Below are positions 1 to 10,389 of a stretch of DNA of 64,000 nt, in pieces. The stretch is from NCBI GenBank assembly GCA_024742475.1, contig JANSYI010000036.1, positions 16,529 through 80,528 of the forward strand. The letters run 5' to 3'. The stretch comes from a bacterium. Its GTDB lineage: Bacteria > Myxococcota_A > Polyangia > Nannocystales > Nannocystaceae. A program made the translations under genes and the position numbers. The notes beneath the pieces were generated by a model, which was not told the DNA's origin, ran no database searches, and saw only the letters and a program-made list of their open reading frames with translations. How positions within the stretch are numbered: position 1 is the first letter of the stretch; every line of letters starts with the position of its first letter.

Positions 1-1229
1 TCGCGGTCGTAGTCGGGCTGGTCGTAGATCACCTCGCCGTCCTTTTCGACCGTGAACTTCCAGCCGAAGCCCCCGTAGTTGTCGTCGACGATGGCGCGCA
101 GCTCGACGTTGGCGCCCTCGGGGAGCTCTTCTCCGTCGAGCGGAGACTCGATGTCGACGGTGGGCGGCTCCATGTCGGGCTCGTTGCCGCCGAAGATCCA
201 CGCCATCTCGGCGACGTCGTCCTGCTGGTCGTTGCCCTCGCCGCAGAACATCTCGTGCGTGAGGCGGCAGCCAGCCGAGTTGACGCCCTGGCACTGCGCC
301 TCGCAGAGATCCGAGCACCCGGCTTGAAACGCTTTGTCCCCGCCACCGCAGTAGCTCATGACCGAGGTGCAGTCGAAGGTGTGGTCGAGCCCGTAGGCGT
401 GGCCCGCCTCTTGGGCGATCGTGGACGCGGCACCCAGAACGCTGCTGCCGTTACTGAAGGTGTAGACGACGTGACGCTGGCCCAGCGCGCCACAGTCGGC
501 ACCGGGCGCTACGCCGCCGGCGGGCGAGTCGATGTTGGTGTCGGTCCAGCTGCCGCCGACCATCTCCATCGTGTACGGGACGACCTTGCGGGGCCTCGAC
601 TCGTACATGATGCGGATGCCGAACGGCTCGAAGTCGGCCTCGACCGCTTGAATGATCGACAGCGCGGTCGACTCACCGCCGCCGAAGACCGGGTAGACGC
701 CCTGCTTGGCGAGCGTGGAGCGGTCTTCGGCCGAGTTGTCGGACCCGGTGTAGAGCATGCCGCCGCTGAAGTTGAGGAACAGGGTGTGCTTGCGCGGGTA
801 CTTGTTGCCCGGAATGTCCTCGACCGCGAAGATCGGGCCGGTGCCGACGTCCTCGAAGCCGTCCGCGACGGGCGAGGGCATGACGACGCTTCCTTTTTGA
901 ACCCAGCCCTGCGGCAGCGAGGCGTCGTCACCGGCCGCACGGGCGGACGGCGGCGGGGCCTGCAGCTGCCCGTCGGGGAGCTTGTGCGCGTCGAGGCTGT
1001 GAAAGTCCGGCTGGGGGCTGGGTTTTGCGACGTAGTCGCCGCGCTCGCGGGCCTCGGCGCTGAGGTCGAGCGTGCGAACCTGCGGGTAGTGGACGTAGGG
1101 GTGGTACTCCTCGCGCGCCTCGGCGAACGGATCGCTGGCCAGCTCGTCGGACGCTGGGTCGCCGGCCATGGCCTGGCTGCTGACGAGAGCGGTGGGGACG
1201 AGAGCGACGGCGATCCAAAGGTTGCGCAT
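1..1229 (-). CDS. Secreted metzincin-like protein with Ig-like C-terminus (partial)
   Basis: The gene starts at ATG 1229 and runs off the left edge; 409 codons are visible. The first ~22 residues are a signal peptide ending near SSQAMA. The core carries QEAGHAYGLDH at residues 273-283, the place of the metzincin zinc motif HExxHxxGxxH, followed by a Met-turn-like VMSYC near 290-294. The first zinc histidine is replaced by Gln273; Glu274, His277 and His283 remain. A Cys-rich stretch follows (about 294-335) and an Ig-like domain begins near 354 (PPTVDIESP). This suggests an extracellular protease or a catalytically altered relative. It is divergent from the transglycosylase gene, with 160 bp between them and no clear promoter element recognised. 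Confidence 0.8.
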   Translation of the reverse strand, partial: MRNLWIAVALVPTALVSSQAMAGDPASDELASDPFAEAREEYHPYVHYPQVRTLDLSAEARERGDYVAKPSPQPDFHSLDAHKLPDGQLQAPPPSARAAGDDASLPQGWVQKGSVVMPSPVADGFEDVGTGPIFAVEDIPGNKYPRKHTLFLNFSGGMLYTGSDNSAEDRSTLAKQGVYPVFGGGESTALSIIQAVEADFEPFGIRIMYESRPRKVVPYTMEMVGGSWTDTNIDSPAGGVAPGADCGALGQRHVVYTFSNGSSVLGAASTIAQEAGHAYGLDHTFDCTSVMSYCGGGDKAFQAGCSDLCEAQCQGVNSAGCRLTHEMFCGEGNDQQDDVAEMAWIFGGNEPDMEPPTVDIESPLDGEELPEGANVELRAIVDDNYGGFGWKFTVEKDGEVIYDQPDYDR

Positions 1230-1389
1230 GGAATCCTCGGCAGTCCGCGGTTTGCGCGGGCCTGCGACCGGGAGGGTACGTTTTGTTAGGCCTGATCGGC
1301 AAGGGTGCGCTTATCACGCCAACGCAGGATCGCGCACGTACGCCACTTTCTTGGAGGCCGCTCGGCCCCGTGCCTACGGTCGAAGCGCC

Positions 1390-2238
1390 ATGGGCCGCGC
1401 AAGGTACGCTCGAGGATTGGTATTGGCGTCGTTCGCGCTCGCGACGGGCTGCAGCTCCTTTCAGTTCGGCAAGCACCCCGCGATGCCGGGCACCGGAGGC
1501 GAGCTCGCCCGCGAGTCGGACACCCCGACGCCCGCGTTCAACGCGAAGGAGCGGCAGCGCATCGCGCTCGTCCAGCCGTGGGTCGACGCGGCCGCGTACG
1601 ACTACGAGCTCGAGCCCCAGCTGCTCAACGCGGTGATCTGGGTCGAGAGCCGCTTCGTCGAACGGGCCACCAGCCCCGCCGGCGCGCAAGGCCTCATGCA
1701 GCTGATGCCGCCGACGGCCAAGGAGTTGGCGCAGAAGCTCGGACGCCCCCACGCCTCGAGCTACGACCCCGAGTTCAACGTCACCGCCGGCGCGCTCTAC
1801 CTGCGCAAGATGTTGAACAAGTACGACGGCGACGTCCGTCTCGCGCTGGCGGCCTACAACGCCGGGCCGGGCAACGTGGACAAGTGGACCCGTCGCGGTG
1901 GCAGGCTCCCGCCACGGTCGGTGGAGTACGTCGAGCTCGTGCTCGACGCGAAGCGACGCTTCGAGGAGCACCACGAGGCGATCATGACCTCGACGGACAC
2001 CATGCTCGCGCAGGCCGAAGTGCCCGAGGTGGCTCAGCCCGCTCGCCACTCGCCGCCGCGCCAGTACGTGCCCGAACCTCCCGCTCCGGCCGAAGCTCCT
2101 CTTCCTCCCGAACCGGCGCGCCCCGAACCCACGCGGCCCGATCCCACGCCGCCCGCGCCTGCCAAGGCGTCCAGCAAGACGGGCGCCAAGCCCCCCAAGA
2201 ACGTCGGCAAGGGCAAGCTCCCCTCGGTCCTCGACTGA
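1390..2238 (+). CDS. Lytic transglycosylase (SLT domain) lipoprotein
   Basis: A 282-residue predicted lipoprotein that cleaves peptidoglycan glycan strands. The signal peptide ends at LATGC with Cys21 as lipidation site. The SLT fold follows: catalytic Glu86 in VESRF, then AQGLMQLMPPTA, and the conserved AAYNAGPGNVDKW segment that lines the groove. The last ~75 residues are a Pro/Glu/Ala-rich tail (PEPPAPAEAPLPPEP) that may span the periplasm or bind cell wall, ending Lys-rich. I chose ATG 1390 because it gives a clean lipoprotein signal; upstream in-frame codons look non-coding. The kinase gene begins 42 bp downstream on the same strand. Confidence 0.88.
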   Translation: MGRARYARGLVLASFALATGCSSFQFGKHPAMPGTGGELARESDTPTPAFNAKERQRIALVQPWVDAAAYDYELEPQLLNAVIWVESRFVERATSPAGAQGLMQLMPPTAKELAQKLGRPHASSYDPEFNVTAGALYLRKMLNKYDGDVRLALAAYNAGPGNVDKWTRRGGRLPPRSVEYVELVLDAKRRFEEHHEAIMTSTDTMLAQAEVPEVAQPARHSPPRQYVPEPPAPAEAPLPPEPARPEPTRPDPTPPAPAKASSKTGAKPPKNVGKGKLPSVLD

Positions 2239-2279
2239 CCGCGCTCGCATTCGCGCCTCGTTTGCGGTGTACTGACGCC

Positions 2280-5075
2280 GTGGTCGCGTCGTCAGACCCC
2301 ACGCTCGCCGAAGACCTCGGCGCAACCGCGCTCGACACCGACGCGGAGGCCGGCTCGCCGAGTCCGGGCCCGATTCAGCGCGGGCAGAGCGTGGGCCGCT
2401 ACCTCATCGTCGACATCTTGGGCGCCGGCGCGATGGGTGTGGTCTATCGCGCCTACGATCCCGACCTCGACCGGGCGCTCGCGCTGAAGGTCGTCGGCGG
2501 CGCGGCGGAGTCCGGCTCCACCGCGGGCTCGAGAGAGCAAGCACGGCTGCTGCGGGAGGCCCAGGCGATGGCGCGGGTGAGACACCCCAACGTCATCGCG
2601 GTGTTCGACGTGGGCGAGCTCGACAGCGCCGTATACGTGGCGATGGAGCTCGTCGACGGCGTCACGCTCGCGGAGTGGCTCGTCCCCACGCGGAACCCCA
2701 CGGAGATCCTCGACGTGTTCGAAGCGGCCGGAGCAGGGCTCGCGGCCGCACATGCGCAGGGCCTGACCCACCGAGACTTCAAGCCCGACAACGTGATGGT
2801 CGACGGCGCCGGCCAGCCTCGGGTGCTCGACTTCGGGCTCGCCCGCGCGTCGCACCGGCCACCGGGCGAAAGCAGCGTCGACGAGAGCGTCGAGTCGGTA
2901 CGCAGCGCCGAGAGCCCGGTGTCGATCGACACGTCGATGACCGAGGCGGGTACGCTGCTCGGTACGCCCGCGTACATGAGCCCCGAGCAGTACCGGGGCG
3001 AGGCGGCCGACCATCGAAGCGACCAGTTCGCGTTTTGCGTCGCGTTGTTCGAAGCGCTCGTCGGCCGGCGGCCGTTCGAGGGCCGAACCGTCTCGGCGCT
3101 CGCAGCCTCGGTGACCGCAGGTCGCATCGACATGCCGTCTCGGCTGCCCGTTGCGCGCGGGTTGATGCAGGTGATCGCGCGCGGCCTGAGCGTCGAGCCT
3201 CAGGCGCGGCACGCCTCGATGGATGCGCTGCTCGCCGCCCTCCGTCGCCAGCGCACCAAGTCTCGGAAACTCGGCGTCTTGCTGGCGGGCGCGGGGCTGG
3301 CGTTGGGTGTGGGCGCCGTGGTCGGCAGCCGCAGCGCACCCGCTGAGCCCCCCGCACCGTGTCAGGGTGCGGCGGACGACGCTGCCGAGGTCTGGACGGA
3401 CACGCGCCGCGCCGCGATCGCCTCGAGGTTCGAGTCCCAAGCCGGCGCACGCGGCACGCGGGTATGGGGCGACGTGCAGCAGCGGGTCGAGGCGTATCTC
3501 GCAGGCTGGGCCGACGGTCGAACGGACGCCTGCGAAGCCACGCGGGTGCGCGGTGAACAGTCCGAGAACCTGTTGGACCTGCGCATCGCGTGCTACGACG
3601 ACCAGCTGCGCCGCGTGGAAGCCACCCTCGTGGCGCTGGAGCGCGCGGACAAGGTCGCGGTCGATGCCGCCCGCGATGCGGTGGCCGGGTTCTCACCGCT
3701 CGAGCGATGCACCCAAGCACAGCGGCTGCTGCAGACGGCACCGCGCCCGAGCGACCCATCGAGGCTCGCGGCGCTGGAGGCCCTCGAGGCACGGTACGCC
3801 GCGCTTCGAGCCGAGGTCGCGCTGGGGCACTACGAAGACGCGCTGCGAGAGGCACGCTCTTTGGTCGCGGACGCCGAGGCGTTCGACGACGCGCCCATGC
3901 TCTCGAAGAGCCTGCGGCTGCTCGGGGACGCCGAGGGCGAAGCCGGTACCGATGCGGCCGCGGCCGAGGCCTACCAGCGGGCCCTGCACACCGCGATCGT
4001 CTCGGGCGACGCGGACGCGAGCGCGGAGGCGGCCATGGCCCTGGGGCTGTCGGTCGGCTATTTCGGCGCCGACACCGACCGCGGCCTGCGGGCGCTCGAG
4101 CTCGGGCGGGCGTTCGCGAAGCGATCCCCGAACGCCGAGCGACTCGAGATGTTCGCGGCCGAAAACGAAGCGGCGATCGACATCCGTAAGGGCGAGATGA
4201 ACGAGGCGCTCGCCTTGCACCAAGAGGTCCTCGACTACTGGGAGCAGCGCGAGGATGGCAAGACGAAGGTCGCCAACGCGTTGCTCGACATGGCCGCAGC
4301 CTACGTCTCGACCGGCCGCGCCGAGGAAGCCGTCGAGGCCACCGAACGCGCCGTCGAGCTCCGCATCGAGGCCTACGGGGCCGACCACCCGCTGACGGCC
4401 AACGCGCTGCGCGAGCTTGGCAATGGGCTCTCGAAGCTGCAGCGCTTCGACGAGGCCGAGGTGAAGCTGAAGAGAGCGCTCGAGATTCAAGAGGGCGCCC
4501 GGGGCCGCACGACTCGCAGCGTCGCCGTCTTGCTCGACGACCTCGGCCGCGTGTCGCGGGCGCGCGGGGACCTCGACGAGGCGATTGCGCGGCACCGCGA
4601 GGCCTACGAGATCCTGTCCACCACCACCGGCGGCGAGGGTCCATCGCTCGTGGTCTCGCGCTTGAACATCGGCTACACGCTCAGCGCCGCCTCGAAGTGG
4701 GATGAAGCGTTCGTGGAGTTCGCCAAGGCCCTCGAGATGGCCGAGCGCGTCAGCGGCCCCGAGCACCCACAGGTCGTCTATGCCGCGAACGCGGCCGCCT
4801 CGGCGCTCATCGACCAGCAGCGCTTCGACGAGGCGTACACCTACGCCAAGAAGGCGCTCGACCTCGACGGCAAGGCCGAAGTGCCCCCCACCCTGCTCGC
4901 CGAGACGCGGTTCATCGCCACCCACGCGCTGTGGAAGGACGGCAACGTCCCCGCGGCGACCAAGGACCGCGCGCGCGCGCTGGCCAGGCGTGCGCGGGAG
5001 ATCTACACCGAGGGGCCACCGCAGTGGGCTCCCTACATCGAGCAGATCGACGCCTGGTTGGCCGAGCACGGCTGA
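2280..5075 (+). CDS. Transmembrane Ser/Thr protein kinase with TPR C-terminal region
   Basis: A 931-residue Hanks-type kinase. The N-terminal kinase domain has the Gly-loop LGAGAMGVV (47-55), the ATP-binding Lys70 in ALKVV, the catalytic loop HRDFKPDN (164-171, Phe in place of the usual Leu), the metal-binding DFGLA, and SPEQYRG in place of APE. A hydrophobic segment about 331-352 (GVLLAGAGLALGVGAVVG) is a membrane anchor. The remaining ~580 residues are helical with many TPR-like units of AxxxAL spacing, typical of myxobacterial kinases that assemble signalling partners. The start is taken as GTG 2280, before the first recognisable kinase residues; a slightly different start is possible. Activity is inferred from intact catalytic residues. 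Confidence 0.85.
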   Translation: MVASSDPTLAEDLGATALDTDAEAGSPSPGPIQRGQSVGRYLIVDILGAGAMGVVYRAYDPDLDRALALKVVGGAAESGSTAGSREQARLLREAQAMARVRHPNVIAVFDVGELDSAVYVAMELVDGVTLAEWLVPTRNPTEILDVFEAAGAGLAAAHAQGLTHRDFKPDNVMVDGAGQPRVLDFGLARASHRPPGESSVDESVESVRSAESPVSIDTSMTEAGTLLGTPAYMSPEQYRGEAADHRSDQFAFCVALFEALVGRRPFEGRTVSALAASVTAGRIDMPSRLPVARGLMQVIARGLSVEPQARHASMDALLAALRRQRTKSRKLGVLLAGAGLALGVGAVVGSRSAPAEPPAPCQGAADDAAEVWTDTRRAAIASRFESQAGARGTRVWGDVQQRVEAYLAGWADGRTDACEATRVRGEQSENLLDLRIACYDDQLRRVEATLVALERADKVAVDAARDAVAGFSPLERCTQAQRLLQTAPRPSDPSRLAALEALEARYAALRAEVALGHYEDALREARSLVADAEAFDDAPMLSKSLRLLGDAEGEAGTDAAAAEAYQRALHTAIVSGDADASAEAAMALGLSVGYFGADTDRGLRALELGRAFAKRSPNAERLEMFAAENEAAIDIRKGEMNEALALHQEVLDYWEQREDGKTKVANALLDMAAAYVSTGRAEEAVEATERAVELRIEAYGADHPLTANALRELGNGLSKLQRFDEAEVKLKRALEIQEGARGRTTRSVAVLLDDLGRVSRARGDLDEAIARHREAYEILSTTTGGEGPSLVVSRLNIGYTLSAASKWDEAFVEFAKALEMAERVSGPEHPQVVYAANAAASALIDQQRFDEAYTYAKKALDLDGKAEVPPTLLAETRFIATHALWKDGNVPAATKDRARALARRAREIYTEGPPQWAPYIEQIDAWLAEHG

Positions 5076-5081
5076 ACCGCG

Positions 5082-6176
5082 TCAGCCCCAGGGGTCGGCG
5101 AGTCGTGGGTCGTGCAGGAACGACTCGTCGGTGAGCGCCTCGAGGAACGCGACGAGGTCGGCGAGGTCGGCGTCATCGAGGTCGAGAGGACGGATGAGGG
5201 GGTCCTTGAACGGGTTGCCCGCTCCGTCGCCGCTGTCGCGCTCGGTCCCGGCGCGAACGTAGTGACGCACGACGTCGTCCAGCGTCGCGAGCGATCCGTC
5301 GTGCATGTACGGGGCGGACACGGCGACGTTGCGGAGGGTGGGCACGCGAAAGCGGCCGCGGTCGGCATTGCGGCCCGTGAACTCGACCAAACCAACGTTG
5401 GGCGGCGGATAGCTGCCCTGCCCGTCGACGTCGTACAGGCCCGTGTTGTGGAACGCGGGGACGCCGGCTGCGTCGGCGGTCCGCGTGGCGTTGGTGAAGT
5501 CGAACCCGCCGTGGCAGTGGTAGCACTCGGCGCGCTCGGAGAAGAACAACGCGAAGCCCCGCTGCGCCGCGGGTGACAGGGCGCTGTCGTCTCCGGCGAC
5601 CCAGCGGTCGTAGGGGCTGTCGTACGACAGGAGCGTCCGCTGAAACGCTGCGAGGGCCGAAACCACCGCGGGGATGTCGACGCGGCCTGAGAAGGCGTCG
5701 TCGAACATCGCGACGTAGGCCGGGTCGGCCGCGAGCCGCTCCAACACCGCGTCTTCGACCCCGGTGACGCCCAGCTCCACCGGGAACTCGCCAAAGAGCG
5801 GGACGAGGGCGTGCTCTTCGAGGCGCACGAGCGCTGGATTGGCCCAGCCGAAGCTCGAGCGATAGGCGACGTTGGTCAGGCCCATCGAGTTGCGCGGCAC
5901 CCGGTCGCCCGTGGAGCCCTCGGGCGTCGTCTCCGCGTCGGCGAACCCGCGGGCTTGCTCGTGGCAGCTGGAGCACGACTGGCTGCCGTTGGCCGAGAGC
6001 CGCGGGTCGTAGAAGAGGTGGCGCCCCAGCTCGACCTTCGCCGCCGACATGGCGTTGTCCTCGGGTACGAACGGCGGCGGCTGGCCCTCGGGCACCGCCC
6101 ACGCCCAGGTCTGCGCCGACGCGTCTTCGGCACACGCCCCGACGAGCACGGCGAGCAGGAGGATCGCCCTATTCAC
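5082..6176 (-). CDS. mbnH: MbnH-type di-heme cytochrome c peroxidase family protein
   Basis: A 364-residue periplasmic di-heme protein. After a signal peptide ending in the GACA region it has two heme c motifs, CSSCH (about residue 60) and CYHCH (about 187), and the block GWANPALVRLEEHALVPLFG seen in MbnH relatives. Characterised MbnH proteins oxidise a Trp of the partner MbnP to kynurenine, creating a copper site. The start is GTG 6176, overlapping the upstream cytochrome stop by 8 bp, which indicates translational coupling. It is the last gene of the three-gene mbnP-cytochrome-mbnH operon and converges on the kinase gene with 6 bp between stops. A generic di-heme peroxidase is the alternative, but the neighbouring mbnP argues against it. 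Confidence 0.88.
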   Translation of the reverse strand: MNRAILLLAVLVGACAEDASAQTWAWAVPEGQPPPFVPEDNAMSAAKVELGRHLFYDPRLSANGSQSCSSCHEQARGFADAETTPEGSTGDRVPRNSMGLTNVAYRSSFGWANPALVRLEEHALVPLFGEFPVELGVTGVEDAVLERLAADPAYVAMFDDAFSGRVDIPAVVSALAAFQRTLLSYDSPYDRWVAGDDSALSPAAQRGFALFFSERAECYHCHGGFDFTNATRTADAAGVPAFHNTGLYDVDGQGSYPPPNVGLVEFTGRNADRGRFRVPTLRNVAVSAPYMHDGSLATLDDVVRHYVRAGTERDSGDGAGNPFKDPLIRPLDLDDADLADLVAFLEALTDESFLHDPRLADPWG

Positions 6177-6723
6177 CGCCGTCGTCCGCGGCCTGCAGCC
6201 GCACCTTGAAGCCCCCCGCGTGACAGTGGTTGCACGCCCCCGACGAGATCGGGAACGGCATCGCGGCCGCGAGGACGCCGCCCGAGGACTCGAGCCGCAC
6301 GAACAGGGGCTGCTCGGGCAGAGGGAGCGGCTCGGTGGAGAACACGTTGCCGTAGGCGTCCGCCTCCACCGAGGCCACGAGCTCGCCGCCACCGGCGGGG
6401 GCCGTTCGCAGCTCGAGCATCGCGTCGGAGGCAGGCTCGCCGTCGGGGCCGTAGATCGTGCCCGCCACGGTGAACTGCCCGACGCCGGGGCCGAGCGCCT
6501 GGTGGCAGCGCATGCAGTTGAGGCCCGCGTTGTGACTTCGAGTCTCGTCCGCGGCGCTGACGTTCTCGACGTCGAGCGCAGGGTCGCGTTCGAAGTCTGG
6601 GTCGCCGGGCTCGAGCGCGGGGGACTCGGCGTCCACGTCTTCGTCGCACGCGGCGGCGAGCACGAGCGTGGACAGCACGAGGATGCGTTGGGCGCTGTGC
6701 GTGAGCATCTGTGCCGACCTCAT
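6169..6723 (-). CDS. Two-CxxCH cytochrome c lipoprotein of the mbnP-mbnH operon
   Basis: A 184-residue predicted lipoprotein (LVLAAACDED lipobox). It has one heme c motif CMRCH near residue 63 and a second CNHCH near residue 170. Between them lies a ~90-residue beta-rich segment (GTIYGPDGEPASDAMLELR) that resembles a carboxypeptidase-regulatory-like Ig fold. It starts at ATG 6723, overlapping the mbnP stop in an ATGA tetranucleotide, and its stop overlaps the mbnH start. The position between mbnP and mbnH suggests an electron-transfer partner, perhaps drawing electrons from MbnH. This role is inferred. The internal ATG at 6708 is an alternative start. Confidence 0.82.
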   Translation of the reverse strand: MRSAQMLTHSAQRILVLSTLVLAAACDEDVDAESPALEPGDPDFERDPALDVENVSAADETRSHNAGLNCMRCHQALGPGVGQFTVAGTIYGPDGEPASDAMLELRTAPAGGGELVASVEADAYGNVFSTEPLPLPEQPLFVRLESSGGVLAAAMPFPISSGACNHCHAGGFKVRLQAADDGGE

Positions 6724-7562
6724 TTCGCGACGAAGGCCCGCTGCTCGAACGCGCCGTCCCCCTCGAACTCCACACCGAGGCGCTCGAAGATCGGCGCGCA
6801 CTCGGGGTCGCCCGAGAACGCCATGCAGCCGTTGATGAAGTCGGTCTCGTAGTCGATGGACGCGTCGAGATCGGACGCTTCGTACAGCCGCCCGAGGTCG
6901 AGCACCACCGCCTGGGTGTCGGGGTTCATCGCGCCCAGCTCGATGCGCGGAAGGTTCTCCCAGGCGCACCCGAAGCCTTGCGCCGGGCTGCCCTCGCACG
7001 ACGTCGCCCCCAGGTGCAGGAACCATGTCGGGTTGGCGTCGGTCGCCACGTCGATGCGGGCGTACTTGAAGCCACCGGTCCAGCTCCACCACATGCCCGG
7101 AGCGTTGAACGGCGCTGGGCTGCGCACGGCATCGATGTGGTTATCCTCGGCGGGCAGGCCGAGCGTGAACGCAACGCCGACGATCTCCTCGTCGGTGTCT
7201 GCGGTGCCGACCACCTCCATGCGCGTCTGGGGGCTCCCCGTCTCGCAGCGACCCGTGTCGTCGGCGAAGTCGAGCAGCGCGACCGAGCCACGCTGCCAAG
7301 CCTGGTCCTGCTCGAGTTCGAGCGGCACCTCCGCTCCCGAAGCCGTACGAAGCGTGACGTCGTGCACGTAGAATCGAGCGTCGAGCGGCTCGACCGTCGT
7401 GCCGGACACGCCGACCCCGTCGTACCGCCCCCCGCAGCGAAACGACTCGCCACCGAGCTGAATGTCGAACGCGATGCGATGGCTCGGAGGCTCCTCCACC
7501 GAATCACAGGACGGCAGGCCGGCGAGCAACAGCGCCAGCCCGAGAATCGAACGTGGACTCAT
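6720..7562 (-). CDS. mbnP: MbnP-family copper-binding lipoprotein
   Basis: A 280-residue predicted lipoprotein, lipobox near LPSC (about Cys20). It matches the MbnP (metallo-mystery pair, four-Cys) family: HRIAFDIQLGGESFRCGG near the N-terminus, then LGLPAEDNH, the Trp-rich block WWSWTGGFKYARID in the middle, and TSCEGSPAQGFGCAWEN. Family members bind copper through His residues and a kynurenine made from Trp by MbnH. There are six Cys besides the lipid Cys. It is the first gene of a three-gene operon, and no methanobactin biosynthetic genes were seen nearby. The start at ATG 7562 leaves a well-formed signal peptide. Confidence 0.87.
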   Translation of the reverse strand: MSPRSILGLALLLAGLPSCDSVEEPPSHRIAFDIQLGGESFRCGGRYDGVGVSGTTVEPLDARFYVHDVTLRTASGAEVPLELEQDQAWQRGSVALLDFADDTGRCETGSPQTRMEVVGTADTDEEIVGVAFTLGLPAEDNHIDAVRSPAPFNAPGMWWSWTGGFKYARIDVATDANPTWFLHLGATSCEGSPAQGFGCAWENLPRIELGAMNPDTQAVVLDLGRLYEASDLDASIDYETDFINGCMAFSGDPECAPIFERLGVEFEGDGAFEQRAFVAK

Positions 7563-8052
7563 GGCGCCGCACCATAGAGCGTCACAACGCCCAACCCCGC
7601 GACCGACCGCCGCTGCGTCCAACCGTCTCGCGGCCCCCGGTCGCGCGGCCCACTGTCGCAGGACCCAACGTCGCAGGCACTGCGGACAAGGGGCGCTACG
7701 CAGCCCACAACAACGCGAAGGGTCGCGCAGCGGAATAGAAAGAAGAGGCCGCGAGCAGACGACGCCCCGTCGAGCCTCCCCGCAGGAGCCCCTCCTCACC
7801 CGCAGGGGGAGGGGCGACGAAGGAGCGGCGAGCCCAAGCCCCGCCGAGCGGCCTCCCGCGAACAACCCCGAAGGGTGCCCCAACCTCCCCCTTCAACGTG
7901 AGAGCGAGCAGACCCGAAGGGTCGCGCAGCGGAATAGAAAGAAGAGGCCGCGAGCAGACGACGCCCCGTCGAGCCTCCCCGCAGGAGCCCCTCCTCACCC
8001 GCAGGGGGAGGGGCGACGAAGGGGCGGCGAGCCACGAGACTCGCCGAGCGGC
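7563..8052. other. Non-coding region with a duplicated repeat unit
   Basis: A 490-bp stretch without a convincing gene, between the mbnP start and the ABC-F stop codon. Its right two thirds hold two near-identical ~139-bp direct repeats separated by about 60 bp (listed separately). The left 150 bp (7563-7715) must carry the mbnP operon promoter, but I see no clear copper-responsive box or consensus promoter. Open frames across it change frame between the repeat copies and look spurious. Confidence 0.7.
7716..7854. repeat. 139-bp direct repeat, copy 1
   Basis: The first of two copies of the same unit (second at 7915-8053), offset 199-200 bp and differing by only a few bases and one indel near the right end. 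The unit contains a potential hairpin with arms CCCCTCC and GGAGGGG around a ~12-nt loop, and a G+A-rich part (GGAATAGAAAGAAGAGG). No open reading frame, transposase or target-site duplication is evident. It resembles a dispersed intergenic repeat of REP or MITE type, but only two copies are visible here. Confidence 0.85.

Positions 8053-8053
<1 letters not shown>
7915..8053. repeat. 139-bp direct repeat, copy 2
   Basis: The second copy of the unit at 7716-7854. It ends exactly at the stop codon of the ABC-F gene (TAG read from 8055-8053), so insertion or duplication may have set the 3' boundary of that gene. The left edge is preceded by a small inverted repeat ACCC-GAA-GGGT that is partly present in copy 1. 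Confidence 0.85.
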
Positions 8054-9681
<1,628 letters not shown>

Positions 9682-9831
9682 GACGAGACCTTTGCGGGGG
9701 TACGTGTAGGCCAACGCGGGCCGGAGCGCAAAGGGTGTGTCCCACCGCGCGATGGGCACGGGGACAGGCCAAATCAGGCCGCAAAGCGCCCCCCGCGCGT
9801 AGGAAAACCGCGTCTAGTATTGACGCGAGCC

Positions 9832-10389
9832 ATGGGTGAGTCGTCGAGCGAGGTGAAGGGGATCTGGTTCTCCTCGCTGCGGTCCTATCTGAGCGAGACC
9901 CGCGGGCCCGAGTCCATTGCGAAGCTGGTCGAGGCGCTCCCGGGGGACCACGGGGCGGCGGTCGCGGATCCGATGGTGTCCGCCTGGTATCCCGAAGACA
10001 CCCTCAGCTTGACGCTCGAGCACACTTACGAGGTCATCGCCGGTGGAGACGACGAGGCGTTCGAGGCCCTGATCCGAGGCGTCACGGTGCAGGGGGTCGG
10101 GCGGTTCTTTCGCGTGCTGCTGCACTTCACCAGCCCGGCGTTCGTGGTCCGCAAGATCCCCGTGGTGTGGAGTCGGCTCAGACGCGGCGCGGGCGAGGTG
10201 ACCGTGGAAAGAACGCCCCGCGGAGCCCTCGTGAGGTACCGATCCTTTCCATACTTCGAGCAACGGACCTATCGAATCATGACCACCGGGGCGATCCGTG
10301 GGATGCTCGAGGCGTGCGGAGCGAAAGCGCCCCGCATCGCCATCGTCGCTCGAACACGCGACTCCCTCGACGTCGAGGTCGAAACCTGA
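9832..10389 (+). CDS. Uncharacterised myxobacterial protein (DUF2378-like, weak)
   Basis: A 185-residue soluble protein with no signal peptide or membrane segment. It begins MGESSSEVKGIWFSSLRSYL and contains WYPEDTLSLTLEH, then VGRFFRVLLHFTSP and a C-terminal segment GMLEACGAKAPRI. The order and spacing recall myxobacterial DUF2378/TIGR02265-type proteins or heme-NO-binding-like folds, but I cannot name a family with certainty. It stands alone, divergent from the ABC-F gene with 150 bp between them. No catalytic motif is recognisable. Confidence 0.7.
   Translation: MGESSSEVKGIWFSSLRSYLSETRGPESIAKLVEALPGDHGAAVADPMVSAWYPEDTLSLTLEHTYEVIAGGDDEAFEALIRGVTVQGVGRFFRVLLHFTSPAFVVRKIPVVWSRLRRGAGEVTVERTPRGALVRYRSFPYFEQRTYRIMTTGAIRGMLEACGAKAPRIAIVARTRDSLDVEVET

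Noticed and set aside
255..1289. A 344-codon open plus-strand frame opposite the first metalloprotease
   Set aside because: Shadow of the real minus-strand gene; the minus-strand translation has a signal peptide and metzincin motif.
2779..4644. A 621-codon open frame on the minus strand inside the kinase-TPR gene
   Set aside because: Arg/Pro-rich and without domains; a by-product of high G+C third positions. The plus strand encodes a clear kinase.
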